Source: Plazaster borealis
Lineage: Eukaryota; Echinodermata; Asteroidea; Forcipulatida; Labidiasteridae
Reading direction: 5' to 3'
DNA length: 64,000 nt
NCBI GenBank assembly: GCA_021014325.1
Contig: CM037476.1
Coordinates: 15,040,827 to 15,104,826, forward strand
A program made the translations under genes and the position numbers. The notes below the pieces were generated by a model. It saw only the letters and a program-made list of their open reading frames with translations, had not been told where the DNA came from and did no database searches. Shown here one piece after another: positions 1 through 10,843 of the stretch (positions are counted from its first letter, which is position 1; each line of letters opens with the position of its first letter).

Positions 1-10
1 TCCGCCACAG

Positions 11-57
11 AGGTCTGTCTGTCTGTCTGTGAAGTTATTTGTCTGTCTGTCAGGGCC
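11..57. repeat. GTCT/CTGT simple repeat
   Basis: Two short runs of the tetranucleotide GTCT are separated by a few bases. This is an ordinary microsatellite at the window edge. Confidence 0.8.
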
Positions 58-119
58 TACAAGATGGACATTGTGATGTGATTTTTAGGTAGGAACTGTA
101 TGTACTTGTGGGGTTTTTG

Positions 120-145
120 ACATTGTGGGGTTAACCCCACAATGT
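120..145. repeat. Perfect 26-bp palindrome
   Basis: ACATTGTGGGGTT is followed at once by its exact reverse complement. A third copy of the CCCACAATGT half lies about 50 bp downstream. It can form a spacer-less hairpin or cruciform and may be the collapsed end of an inverted-repeat element. Confidence 0.8.
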
Positions 146-1433
146 TTTTAACAAGACAGATTAAAGAAAAGGGATAATATAAATCAAATTGGGAAAGCCC
201 ACAATGTCGCTAAAGATGTCAGTCTGTCTGTAAGCAGGATATCTCAACAAGTTATTTATGGAATTGCATCAACCTTTCTAGAAAGATTTTCCATTAATCA
301 AGGATCAATCGATAAGATTTGGGTGAAAATCCAGATCTTTTTGTGGCTCCAAGAAAATATTTAAGAGGCGGTCACGTATAAGAGGTCCACCTGGTTGAGA
401 ATTTTGGGCATTGAGCAGCCTTCAAGGTCGTGATTTATTGTTGGGCCTGCCTTCTTTTGAATCTACAGTAAGCAGGAACCCTGCAATTCTGCTAAGCACT
501 GAAATAACAACGTGCTTTAGCACTGATGAATGAATGCCATATTATTCACATTGCTTGTGATCGGCATTCCACTAAATCGTACCCAGAGAGAAAAGTTTGT
601 AAAAGCAATTAGTTTCTACTTATACAGACAAGTTTTAATATAATACAACCTGGCACTTGACTCTGCGGCTTCATCTTCAAGTCAATGACCCTGTGCCTCG
701 CCAAAACCAAAAGAGTCATTTAAAATAAAATAAAAATGTAAATATTTCAAGAAACACCGGGGCACGCAAATCCCCAACCAATTAAAAGAAATCAAAGAAT
801 GAATACGATCAACTTGTACGACTTCCGTCAGATCTCATTTGGGATGTGATTTCTTTTTCATTCCGGACAGTGCATTAGATTTCATCTTCACTGCAGAATA
901 TTATCCACTCTGAAACTTACCGAGCTCTGTTTGTCCCCGATAAAGGGGGGAGGGGAAAAAAGGGAAAGAAGGGAAAAAAGGGAATACATGTAGATTACTT
1001 GTAATCCTCCAATGCATATGAATTGAAAATCTAGATTCTTTTTACCATCCCTTGGGACCTTGGGCCTTCTCACCAGGCAGCGGACTCTCAACTTTCTTTA
1101 ACAATTCAGTAGTCCAGCGACTTCATTTTGATGATTATTTGGGAATATGCACGCGCTTTCTTGAAAGTCATTAACTTTGCAGATTCTCTTTATCAAATGG
1201 AATTGATTGCATTCTTTAGTTTCATATAAATAAACAATTATACATTATGTATATTGAAGGCTTGTAAGGCTTGTGATGATTTGAAATTTGTAACGGAAAA
1301 GGGGGTTAAAACCTTTAAGACACTCAAAATTTATATATTCCTCGATCTGTTTTTTTTTTTGGGGGGGGGGGGTTTGGGGGAGGGGTTTGAAGGAGATTGT
1401 TTTTACCAAGACAAAGTTTTGCATTATTTATAG
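146..1433. other. Noncoding stretch, no gene seen
   Basis: This is AT-rich single-copy-looking DNA. It holds a purine tract at about 942-983 (A and G only, apart from rare breaks) and a T-run joined directly to a G-run at about 1350-1371. No exon or named repeat is visible. Confidence 0.5.
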
Positions 1434-1623
1434 GCCTGATACTTCGTTCTTGTAAGGGCAGGGCAATTTTCCCCCCAAGTACATTGTACATGTAAAGGGT
1501 ACATGTACATGTACCTCTGTGAAGGGCACTAAGGATTTCTACTGGACCATGTCAAGGGGCACCAAGGCAATGGCCAGGGGGCATGGAGGCAATTGCCTCT
1601 GTTGCCTCCATGAAGTATCAGGC
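1434..1623. mobile_element. MITE-like repeat, family F
   Basis: The ends read GCCTGATACTTC and GAAGTATCAGGC, a perfect 12-bp inverted repeat. The interior has the family hallmark of alternating GGCAATTGCCTC, CAAGGCAATG and AAGGGCA words. Related copies lie near 26.8, 31.9, 33.4 and 47.6 kb. No coding capacity is seen, so it is presumably non-autonomous. Confidence 0.65.
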
Positions 1624-2160
1624 ACACACTTACACAATAATGTACTGAAAATGTAACTTACTCCAGGTACATGTAATAAGAACTGATGCATCCTTTAATG
1701 TATCTGTAAGGCTTAGCCCTTACCACCAGCTGGCACCCTGCTAAACGCACCCTGCTAAACGCATCACAATGCAACACAGTTGAAATCAAATTCCTGCTAA
1801 ATGCAGAAAAATTAATGAAGTGAACTGGTTTACGACAGCCTTGTCGCTGGGCAGTTTGCCTTGCTAAATGCACCAACATGCATTGAAGTCTACGGAGGAC
1901 ATGTATACACACCGGGCTGGAATTTTACACTGGACTGCAGGTCCAAGGCCAGTTAATTTAGCATCGGGCCAGTAAACTGAGGACCGAACAAGTCCGACTG
2001 TCTTGTGTTGTTCAATTGAACAATATTACATGTACCTCATTGGGCTAACAAATCTGTAATTTAAAGAAATTATATTTGAAAGTTGACTTTGAGTGTGAGT
2101 CTGGTAAAATCTTTCACTTCTGTGTTGAGCATCAAAGTGCACTTACATGTACCCATTGGC
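1624..2160. other. Noncoding stretch with degenerate repeat traces
   Basis: It contains repeated CCTGCTAAACGCA words (1737-1770) and a GGCCAGT/GGTCC-rich patch (about 1912-2000) that resembles family J at 15.6 and 36.7 kb. No gene is visible. Confidence 0.4.
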
Positions 2161-2446
2161 GTGTCGTGGCCGAGCGGATAAGAATACCGACCTCAAGCAC
2201 TGGTGTTTCTGATCAGCAGAGTGTGGGTTCGAATCCCAGTCGTGACACTTGTGTTCCTGGTTTGATTGGCTGCATATTGCGCCACAGCACCTTGCAAACC
2301 ATTGCATGGTGCTATGCAAAGGAATAGGTCTCATACTTCAACATGTAACTCCACTTACCTTGTAGGAAAGATACTGAGCGCTTTGAGACACCCATCGGGA
2401 GTATAAAGCGCTATATAAGAACTGCGTATTATTATTATTATTATAA
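2161..2446 (+). mobile_element. tRNA-derived SINE, leucine/serine-tRNA-like head
   Basis: The head (2161-2249) folds like a class II tRNA. It has an A box TGGCCGAGCGG at 2167-2177, a long variable arm and a perfect B box GGTTCGAATCC at 2226-2236. The acceptor arms GTGTCGT and GTGACAC pair with two wobbles, but the anticodon stem has mismatches, so this is not a functional tRNA. The body runs about 180 bp and ends in an (ATT)n tail at 2428-2443. This is the RNA polymerase III promoter, body and short-repeat tail layout expected of a SINE mobilised by a LINE. Confidence 0.85.
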
Positions 2447-3289
2447 GACAAATGAGATAAATCTTCTCTCTCAGTTATAGCTCAAATAAATACACATTAC
2501 ATGTTAAGCTTTGTAGAATGTTCACTCTCAGTTCGATTCTGTCACAACTGTCAAAAGAAAACACTAGAGACCACACCAGACTTTGTTGTAATCACGTCTA
2601 AAGGGTGTTGTGTTTTTCTTGCATTTAGCCAACAAAAGCCGTGAACTTTAGATTCTTTTTCCCCCTTCCGCTTGGGGGTGTTTTTAGAAGACATTTGATA
2701 GTAAACAGCACGCTCATTTACGGGAATCGTAAAGTTCAATATGTTGTTCGGCATTTGTCTGGAATCGTTAAAAAACAACTTTGTTTTTTTGTCTTCGGTT
2801 TCGGTGACAACACCTGAAATGTCAGAAATGCACTCTGAAAGTATTCATTTTGTAAAGTTGTGTTTTTTAACAAAAGCTGTATGTCGGATGACGTACACTA
2901 TGTGTATAGCAGGTTCTAGCATTTGCCTTACGTATGTTGTTACTGTAACTTAGTTCTTAAAGCCTGTATCCTTTTTTCTGAGAATACTTGTTAATGTGGC
3001 ATTTTCTATAAATGCCCATTGGCTTTAATTTTGGATAATTGAGGGTGCTATACAAAACTAATTTGCATATTTGATTAACGCGTTACAAAACGTCCGTATT
3101 AGTCTATTACTTAAGATTTCTTTATATAATAGATTCAACATGAAGTACATGTAAGAAATTGTCATATTGTAAATTGTGTTCAAACGTTTTAAATCTCCTT
3201 ATGAATTTAAATGATCCAACTCGGTGAATTTAAACCAGATAAGTGTATAAGATATGGGATTCGAACTGCCTCTAGCTACCACTACCACA
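2447..3289. other. Noncoding stretch
   Basis: No exon or long repeat is visible. A B-box-like word in minus orientation (gggattcgaact, 3256-3267) sits just before the next SINE and may be the end of an older, oppositely oriented tRNA-like fragment. Confidence 0.4.
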
Positions 3290-3462
3290 CCAGGCAAGCT
3301 CGTTGGTCTGGTGGTAAGACATCTGCTTAGAATGGCATTTGAAGGTCATGGGTTCGAATACAACCTATGCCTTTTTGTTTATTTTGGGGTGGTTTTTTGT
3401 GGTTGTTGTTGTTTTGGTTTTGGTTGGGTTTTTTTTTTTTTTTTTTTGGGGGGGGGGGGGTA
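3290..3462 (+). mobile_element. tRNA-like SINE head with T/G tail
   Basis: An A-box-like TGGTCTGGTGG (3304-3314) and a B-box-like GGTTCGAATAC (3351-3361) are spaced as in a tRNA. They are followed by a GT-rich body and a long T-run fused to a G-run (about 3430-3461). The same head type occurs on the minus strand at 12897-12985. It is degenerate and unlikely to be a working tRNA. Confidence 0.55.
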
Positions 3463-3604
3463 ACAGGATTCGGGAAAGTACTGGGTATACATGTACATGT
3501 GTACAGTGCTTAACACACAGTCCAGTGTGAGTAAAAACACAAATAATATTAATGAGGTGTTGTTGTTTTTTATTAGATTGACCTGTAGACATAGTACATC
3601 CGAA

Positions 3605-3830
3605 AGACAGTTTGGTTAATATTACAACACATAAATCATAAACATTTTGTGTATGATGTATTACTTTGTATTATTGTGCTGGTGTTGTAATACAATGTAT
3701 CAATTACCAGGGTACATATATACACAGTATAGAGGATGTTTACAAACAAGCCAAACAGTGTGTAGGCTATACACACACCTGAAGAAATTTGGTGCTGGAT
3801 ATGTGGAATGTACATGTACAGTGCACCAAA
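3605..3830 (+). repeat. 226-bp tandem duplication, copy 1
   Basis: It begins AGACAGTTTGGTTAATATTA and contains AGAGGATGTTTACAAACAAG and the phrase GAAATTTGGTGCTGG. The same order recurs immediately downstream at 3831. This copy is uninterrupted and serves as the empty-site reference for the insertion in copy 2. Confidence 0.85.
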
Positions 3831-4265
3831 AGACAGTTTGGTTAATATTACAACACATAATTCATTTAACATTTTGTGTATGATGTATTACTTTGTATTA
3901 TTGTGCTGGGCCCAATTTCATGGCTCTGCTTACCGCCGAATTCTGCGCTTGCGATCTCCATTCCCCGCTTACCGAGCAAGCGCCGAATTTCTGCGCTAGC
4001 TGTGTAAGCGTAGAATGCCTAGTAACGTGGACTACGCACGCGCACAAGCAAAAATTCCCTGCTAACCCGTGAAATACGCTTGACGTAAGCGCGGAATTCC
4101 CTGCTTCCGTAAGCGCCGATTCTTTGCTTACGGTAAGCAGAGCCATGAAATTGGGCCCCGGTGTTAACACCAGGTACAGCGTACATAGAGGATGTTTACA
4201 AACAAGCCAAACAGTGTAGGCTATACACACACCTGAAGAAATTTGGTGCTGGATATGTGGAATGG
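3831..4265 (+). repeat. 226-bp tandem duplication, copy 2 (interrupted)
   Basis: This repeats copy 1 almost base for base up to ATTGTGCTG (3907), is then broken by a family A2 MITE, and resumes with GGTGTTAACAC, GAGGATGTTTACAAACAAG and GTGCTGGATATGTGG. The MITE must have arrived after the duplication, or been lost cleanly from copy 1. Confidence 0.85.
3908..4158. mobile_element. Family A2 MITE inserted in tandem copy 2
   Basis: The ends are GGGCCCAATTTCATGGCTCT and its near-perfect reverse complement. Inner repeats of GGAATTC and GCGC words give extended self-complementarity. The 110-residue minus-strand reading frame across it is a by-product of the palindrome, not a gene. Confidence 0.85.
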
Positions 4266-4269
4266 TGTA

Positions 4270-4309
4270 ACCCCCCCCCCCACCCCCTCCCCCTCCCCCT
4301 CCCCCTCCT
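4270..4309. repeat. C-rich tract, (CCCCCT)n
   Basis: A run of ten C is followed by CCCCCT repeats. The minus strand has many GGGGG blocks and should form a G-quadruplex readily. It is probably a simple repeat. Confidence 0.8.
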
Positions 4310-4477
4310 ATTGTGTCTTCATTGTGTTCTGGGAACCTTTAGAGGATAGAAGGTGCACTACTTTTATGTACAAGAGAGTGTGTTAAAGTATGGGAACATT
4401 TTGAAAGAAGGGGGGGAGACCTGCTGCCACATATCGGGCGTGGTATAACTGATGGAAGATGGAAGTATGACCATAAC

Positions 4478-4664
4478 AAGGGAGAAAGAAATAGTCCACA
4501 TTGTGTCCAAACCTGTGGTTTTGTATTTCTGGTGATGGCACAGAGTCTGCAAACCTCCTGAATTGTAACATCTTTCAGGTTCCAGGTCTAGCATAAGGGG
4601 GAACCCAGGCCCACAAGCTATTTTTTAGGAATTTTCACGTTCGTCAAATCTTATCCCTGTCAGT
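4478..4664. repeat. Dispersed repeat, family E
   Basis: It shares AAGGGAGAAAGAAATAGT, CTGAATTGTAACATCT and AATAAGGGGGAACCCAGGCC in the same order with copies at 29.1, 46.1 and 52.2 kb. No inverted ends were found. The left edge is uncertain. Confidence 0.7.
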
Positions 4665-5359
4665 GTCAGATCTTGTGGCCATGGCCAATCAAGGACAGGG
4701 ACTCTTTAATGTTCCAGGCTCCTGAGCTACTCATCTTTAAGTGTTTGAACAATTGACACCAAAATAATAATCCAATTCAATTTAATTCCAATTGTTTATT
4801 CTTTAAATTACCACCACTTGAAAACGATGAAGCCCTGTGTATCAAGCAAAGGGAACTTGCAAACAAAATAAATTAAAAAGAATGCTCAGTCAGTTGTACC
4901 ACCCCGGTACGCATTATAATACACGCCAGCAGTCAGCCACATTCAGTCTTCATGCTGGTTGCACAAGACTACATTTTCCAAGTTTCCGGGTCATTAATTA
5001 CCCCGTTGTATCATCACAACTGGAGAGAGTCTGCTGGTAGTATTAAGGACTGCTTGATTGATGGATGGGGGTCCCTCGGCAGTAACCAGAAAGAAACCGC
5101 CTCAGCTACATGTAATTAGTCCGGGCTTATTGTATTCATGCTTAATGAGCAGGGAGGAGATCGCTTTGATGAGTTTTAATTGAAGGGTTATGTTGCAGAA
5201 AATAATGAGAGAGTTGCTATAGTCTGCAATATTATCAGTCTGTCTGTCGCTTCATGTGGTTTTTTTTTTCTTCTTCTCCCTCCTTCAGTTGCATCAGTCA
5301 AGGTGTAGAAAATTGTATAGAATCAACCGATCATTCACTTTGCCTTCGAATTGGGTGCT
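4665..5359. other. Noncoding stretch
   Basis: Nothing recognisable. A pyrimidine tract ending in CAG at 5288 is followed by only 14 nt before a GTG, which is too little to call an exon. Confidence 0.4.
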
Positions 5360-5756
5360 TTAAAGGCATCGTACATGTTTGGTAATTGGAGCCTATTGTT
5401 TTTTTTTCAAATCTATATACAGTGTAGTTGTAGATAAAAACTAACCAGAGTGTGAAAATTTAATTTCAAAAGTAGGTAGCGTTTTTGAGATATTGCCAAA
5501 AATCTGGAGCGGTTATGTCCACGCAGGAAGAATACTGCATTGGAATACACACTCTGAGAAGCGTTACCAAAACGCTTCTCAGATTTGAATGTTTTGGGGG
5601 ACAAAAAGTGATATATTTTTCCATAACCGCAGTACTCTGACGTGAAAAGTTTCTCAAAATGCATTATACTATCCAAAGCTGCTGTACTTCTTACCAAGTA
5701 AGTTTTTATTGCCATTAATTATCAGAGTCATTACCAAACATGTACGATGCCTTTAA
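5360..5756. mobile_element. Family B1 MITE (TTAA-ended)
   Basis: The left end is TTAAAGGCATCGTACATGTT. The right end is the mirror ACATGTACGATGCCTTTAA. The interior includes an 8-bp hairpin GAGAAGCG...CGCTTCTC. Copies at 7186 and 21003 align over the whole length. TTAA target duplication with AGG termini is typical of Kolobok and some piggyBac-like non-autonomous elements; assignment to Kolobok is inference. Confidence 0.85.
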
Positions 5757-7185
5757 GGCTATAAAAGCGATTGTCATGAAATTTTTATGGTTGGAAAGAT
5801 GTTTTAAAGGTATGAATAAACACACAACAATCCCTCAAACACGTTCCACCATTTTGTGCATGTATGTACAACCAAATTTTGACTCTATGTATCACTAGGC
5901 ACGGCAATTTTCCTCTGGTAAGGGGAACTTCAAATGTTATTTTGTCTTACAACTTCTACAGTATGAGGAAAATGTCAATTTGTATTAGAACTTTGCAAAG
6001 GGCACCACAGCAAAAGCACAGGGTGTGGTGTCAATTGCCCTGGGTTAATTCAAGGCTTGCATACGGTAAATATGTATTCAGTAATTATTTACATGTATGT
6101 TAAACAAAATTAAAGCTCATATCAAGTTGTGCTCAAATTGTGTGGTCAGTGGTTCCTAAGATTCTCTCCTTGTGAACTAACCACTGTTTGATGGGTACCG
6201 GGCTGGTTTTGTTTTCCCCCCTTTTTCCGAGTTTCTGTTTGATTCCCTTCGACATTTTTGTGCATTTTTCAACAACCTTGTCATCTTTGGTTACATGTAG
6301 AGCTTTGGAAAGGTTTGTCTTATTCCATCGCAGTGTGGAACAACAAAAACATGATACAATGATAACAAGCATCATCACCAAGAATCACATCTTCAGTTAG
6401 GTGTTAGCCAGCTGACATTACCCTCCCCCCTCACACCCCCCCCCCCACCCTCAAGTCTTGGGGTGGCACTTGTTTTGAAGTCAAATTTTATTTTTTCACG
6501 TCAGAGCATGTTTAGAAACCTTCCTCCCCTCAAACGAAAAAACATGGCCCTCACAGCCCCTAGGCCAGTCAGTGATCCACAAACGGACGAGTAGAGTGTG
6601 TGTCTACATGCAAGTCGACCCTATCGGCCCAAGAGAACAGTGGGGGTGATGCCGCAGCATCTCCCAGCCCCATGCACAAAGGCAGGATACTTCCTGCGCT
6701 GAATAGACTATTTAATTCTCTATGATCTAGAGAGCCATCATAGCGTGTGTTAAAATGATGACGTCAGCAGGCTTGAAGCCGTCTGTAGAGCTATGTATCC
6801 GCTCGCTGAGTCTTTCTCTCTCTCGCTCCTCTCTCCTGATAAAAGCCGTATGACGTAGGCATCCTCAATCAGATCTATGGCCTATTCAATCTTACCATCG
6901 CCAGTGTATGTGTGTGTGCGCAAAAACACTCTCTCTCTTAAACTCCTATTATCTGTAGGGCATATTATATATCGAGTTTATGACGACAGTTTGTGATATT
7001 TGTGTAGCATTTATTTTTGTTGTGAAGTTACTTATATTTATTTATAAAAGATGTGAAAGAACTTAAAGGGAGTGCAGATCAGGTAAATTCATGCACCTTT
7101 GACTGCTATGAGGGGAACTCTTTGAACTTTCACATCTTAAAATTGGGGTGTCTTCCAGTTTAATGTGAGCATACAACACTGTTAC
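5757..7185. other. Noncoding stretch with a possible regulatory patch
   Basis: Most is unremarkable AT-rich DNA with a C-run at about 6422-6450. Between about 6560 and 6920 the DNA is less AT-rich and free of repeats. It carries a full cAMP-response-type palindrome TGACGTCA at 6759-6766 and a second TGACGTA-type site near 6850, followed by a CT-rich tract. This could be an enhancer or promoter; no exon is visible. Confidence 0.35.
6759..6766. promoter_or_regulatory. CRE-like palindrome TGACGTCA
   Basis: This is an exact consensus for CREB/ATF bZIP factors. A half-type site occurs about 90 bp downstream. The consensus match is direct; function is inferred. Confidence 0.3.
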
Positions 7186-7620
7186 TTAAAGGGATTTTAG
7201 GCGTTTGGTAATTGGAACCCGCTGTTTGTTTCAATCCTTTATAATTGTAGATATATACCATAAAACTAACCTGTGAAAATTTCATTATAAAAAGTGGTAG
7301 CCTTTTAGTAGATATTGCTGACAATCTGGAGCGGTTAAGTCCACGCAGGAAGAATAATCTGCAACTGGAATACACAATATGATTATGAGAAACATTTACT
7401 GCAGTAACGCTTCTCAGATTCAAATGTTTGGGTACAAAAAGTGGTATCTTTTTCCATAACCACAGTACTTCGAAGTGAAAAGTTTCTCAAAATGCATTAT
7501 ATTATCCAAAGCTGCTGTACTTCATACCAAGTAAGTTTTTATTGCCATTAACCATGGAGGTAGAATTAGCATTAACTATCAGAGTCATTACCAAACGTAC
7601 ATGTATACAGACCCTTTAAA
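7186..7620. mobile_element. Family B1 MITE
   Basis: It aligns with the copies at 5360 and 21003 from TTAAAGGG through GGAGCGGTTAAGTCCACGCA to the ACCCTTTAA end. It is longer by extra bases near the middle (7370-7400) and before the right end (7552-7575). Confidence 0.85.
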
Positions 7621-8175
7621 TACATGTGAGCAGTAACGCCATATAGGAGATTTAGAATTGTTTGTTGTCAGAAGTTTGTTTAGTAATTCTTAGTAGCATG
7701 ACATTTTCAGTCAGTCTGCTTGGGTTCGTTCTCCCCCTCAAGGCAATCACCGGAGCATACTGGTTGAGACGGTGAATAGCTAAACCGGTATGCGTGTGTT
7801 ATAATAAACCAACATGAAGAATACCCATGCACATAGTATGTTTGTATGCGAATGTTTTGTTCGCATGGTAATTGGGTTTTGGGGTTTGTTTGGGGTTTTT
7901 TTGGGGGGTGGGGTTCTGTTACTCGTTATCATTCAGTAGAGGTAGTTGGAATAGGACTAATAATCGTCCAAAATATGGACTACTTTCAACCTGGAAGCTC
8001 ATTCATTATGAAATTCATACCAGTATCAATCCTCCAGAGAAATATCTCCATCCGAAATAATGTCAAAGTTGAGGAAATTGCATTTTAAGACAACCCCCCT
8101 CCCCCCCCCCAATTTTGTTGTTGTTGTTGTTGTTGGTTTGCACCAATAAATAAAATAGGGAGACCGCCAACATAA
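7621..8175. other. Noncoding stretch
   Basis: It contains a T/G homopolymer patch (about 7893-7915), a C-run near 8095 and a (GTT)n microsatellite (about 8117-8134). No gene is seen. Confidence 0.45.
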
Positions 8176-8378
8176 GGCTAGACAGCTCAGTTGGTAGAGC
8201 GCTGGTACGTTAATCCATAGGTTGCAGGTTCAAGTCCCGCTATAGTCAATTTGTCCTTGTTCAACTCAAAATTGTTTACAAATTTATCCAGTCAGTTTCT
8301 TGTGTGGTTTATTAGCTAATTAGGATTTAAGCATGAATCGGAACATGGACAAAATCACTGACCTTAAAAAAAAAAAAC
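8176..8378 (+). mobile_element. tRNA-derived SINE with poly(A) tail
   Basis: The head (8176-8248) has a perfect D-arm GCTC...GAGC, a loop holding GTT, and a B box AGGTTCAAGTCCC. Its acceptor stem has one mismatch. It resembles an asparagine tRNA, but position 33 is C and the anticodon and T stems are imperfect. A body of about 120 bp leads to 12 A residues at 8366-8377. AACAT occurs both just upstream of the head and just after the A-tail, a possible short target duplication. Confidence 0.75.
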
Positions 8379-8993
8379 ATTTTTGTGTTTTGACTCAATT
8401 GAGATGATTGGAAATTTCACAGTTTGGATACGTACATGTATGGTGGGTTTATTAAACACCAGACAATTAAGATGGATTACTCTTTCAAAAACCAATGATG
8501 TATTACAAATTTGATTAAAGATAATGTATGTTACACACCGTGCCTTCCCAGAACAATTAGCCCTTCATATGCTAATTACATTCACGCCTACACATAAGTA
8601 CAGACACTATTGGTGGGCAAACGCCTTAGAGTTCTGCACTAGGCAAACGCACAAACACGTACGTGTCGCGCCACCATCAGCCCCATACAAAAAGGTGCGT
8701 GGTTCCCCCATTTTTTGCCAACCAGTAGTGTTAGTGCGCACACACTATGTGCAATTGATAGATTGCATGGGAATGGTCTATTGGAGTCATGTCTTTCATT
8801 GCTATAGGACTACATAAAAGTCTGCAAAAAATAGTGAGATTTAATAATAACTAGTTCTTATATAGTGCATTTTACATGTCAATGCGCTTTACATTAGATT
8901 GGAAAGTGAATATAATGTGGACTCAGTTCATTCTTGAAGGGCATGGCACTTTATTCCTTGTTAGTAAAGGGCACTCTAAAATTGTGTCTTTGG
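8379..8993. other. Noncoding stretch
   Basis: A 97-codon frame at 8524-8817 has no recognisable domain and is probably chance. Nothing else stands out. Confidence 0.4.
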
Positions 8994-9191
8994 TAGAGCT
9001 GACAACCCTCCCTGATTCTGCAGAAAGTTCCCTGAAAATAAAGCAATCTTTCCTTGTTCTGATGATCACATTTGAAAGTCTCCCTGATTTATGGAAACTT
9101 TGTCCCTGTTATGTGAAATGTAATTCTAAATATCTCCCTGATTGTTGTGCAAAATCTTCCTGTTGGCAAGATGCAAATGTTGGCAGCTCTG
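8994..9191. mobile_element. Family D MITE
   Basis: The ends are AGAGCTGACAAC and GTTGGCAGCTCTG. The interior has repeated CTCCCTGATT and TTCCCTGAAAATAAA words. It is flanked by CTTTGG on the left and CTTTGT on the right, a near-perfect 6-bp direct repeat. Part of it reads as a frame, which explains why several ORFs in the window share LPDSAESSLKIK. The CAGAG terminus is hAT-like, but a 6-bp duplication is not the usual 8 bp. Confidence 0.8.
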
Positions 9192-10471
9192 CTTTGTTTC
9201 CACCAGTAAAACAAGCAACCGTAAATAATACATAAATGTAAGTGAGCAATTTTTTATGAATCCACAGAGCATCTTTTATTGACCTTTTAGAATACTTGTA
9301 GTCGGTATGTGGGTTTTTCCTTACAAGTAGCAATAATGGACACAGTGTTCAATATTATTTCTCTCCCGCAATTTATTGAAACACTCATATTAAAATACCA
9401 GGGTTCACTTTGGTCATTGTGCAGCCATGGTTATAAGTAATTACGAGGGGGGAACCGTATGGAGCGATAAACATTACGTCAGCCATCAGCTGGTCGAAGG
9501 AATATCCCATAGCAACCGTCTCCTTGATAGCGCTGTGTTGACATGCTCAGTTCGCCTTGACAATCAAGCTGGTCTGCCCCGTCTGTGCAGGCGAGTGTGA
9601 AATTATGCAGCATGAATAGTGGCTCTCCGTCAGCGGCGGCCCCCAGACCCAAGGCTACGAGCAACTTAATACGTCAGTCCGAGTGCTCCTTCAAGTGGGG
9701 GAGCATAATCGCATCATCGCTATGACAGCGAGATATACAGGTATCCACCGTCAGCCAACGACCTTTTTTTTCTTTCTCTCTCTTCAAGGTAAAGGTGACA
9801 CTGAGACAACTTTTAAGGAAACGTGGCGGTTTGATAAGGCTTGGTTAAGTTCATCGCTCACCTCTTTAGTTCGATTTATGCATCTAAAATTAGATTGTTC
9901 AGAGCGCTGATAGGAGTGCTTCTCAAGACGAAAGTGACGTTTTTAGCGCTTGTAGAAGATACTTGTAATTGCCGCCAGAAATACGTAAAATTAAAGGGGG
10001 AGTTCTTTTTTGTAATTTTTTTTATTTGTTTATTGTTATTCTTTTATTAACACTATGCAGTCATTCCTGCAAAAATTTCATCAAATTCAGTTGTCAAGTT
10101 TGAGTGAAATTTGTTTGGATGGGGATTTTTGTCTTCATTCACATCAGGCTTATTTTGATAGTGGCAATCGAAACAAGCAATGATGATTGTGGGTCTTTAA
10201 ATGCTAAAGTCCTTGACTCTTCTTACAGTAGTTCAGGCAGAAATATTTGTCTGGGGGGGTTTGGAACTGGTATAATTTTGATATAATCAGTGAGCTTTCA
10301 AATTAAAATTAATCCCAAACAAATTCTGGATAAATTACAAATTCTGTCGTCTGCAAATGAACTCCGTATTTTAGTTGTTTTGAAAACAACCATTTTAGAG
10401 ACAGACTGCCAGATATTGTGTTGTGTTTTTCTTTTGTGTTTAGTTGATGCCGTGATAATTATGTTATGAAG
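9192..10471. other. Noncoding stretch with a GC-richer patch
   Basis: Between 9429 and 9760 the DNA is GC-richer and repeat-free. A 61-codon minus frame (9479-9664) and a plus frame covering much of it are both open, so neither is strong evidence. A pyrimidine tract with AAG at about 9787 precedes an open frame to 9910 that matches no family I know. This may be a conserved noncoding element. Confidence 0.3.
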
Positions 10472-10843
10472 AATTGATATTGGCATAAAAATATAACATT
10501 GAAGGGCATTTGAAGTAAATTTATATTTAAGAAGTCGGAACGGTAGGAACTTTCTAATTGAAGAGTTGATATTTATGCGTAAAATGTAGTATTGAAGGAC
10601 TTTGGAAATAAATTGATATTTAAGAAGTCGGAACTCTTGGAACTTTCTAATTGAAGAATTTATTTTTAAGCATAAAATATAGTATTGAAGAACATTTGAA
10701 ATAAATCGATATTCAAGAAGTCGGAACGGTAGGAACTTTCTAATTGAAGAATTGATTTTTAAGTGAAAAATATAGTATCGAAGAACATTTGAAATAAATT
10801 GATATTTAAGATGTCGGAACGGTAAGAACTTTTTAATTGGATC
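10472..10843 (-). repeat. 93-bp tandem repeat, 4 units, open on minus strand
   Basis: The anchor AAGTCGGAAC falls at 10532, 10625, 10718 and (diverged) 10811, exactly 93 bp apart. As 93 is a multiple of three, one minus frame stays open (10298-10897, 199 codons, the longest in the window). It encodes four 31-residue repeats that begin KFLPFRLLKY or variants and end INSSIR. Many unit differences change the amino acid, which fits a drifting satellite better than a constrained protein. I see no signal peptide or known domain. Confidence 0.85.

Noticed and set aside
3898..4230. 110-codon minus-strand gene
   Set aside because: It is the palindromic interior of a family A2 MITE.
5289..5302. 14-nt segment between a strong acceptor-like tract and GTGTAG
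   Set aside because: Too short, with a non-consensus donor and no linked exons.
8176..8248. Functional tRNA-Asn gene
   Set aside because: Position 33 is C, the anticodon and T stems have mismatches, and a SINE body with poly(A) tail follows.
9479..9664. 61-codon minus frame that looks protein-like
   Set aside because: The opposite strand is also open over much of it, and neither end has a convincing splice site or upstream context.
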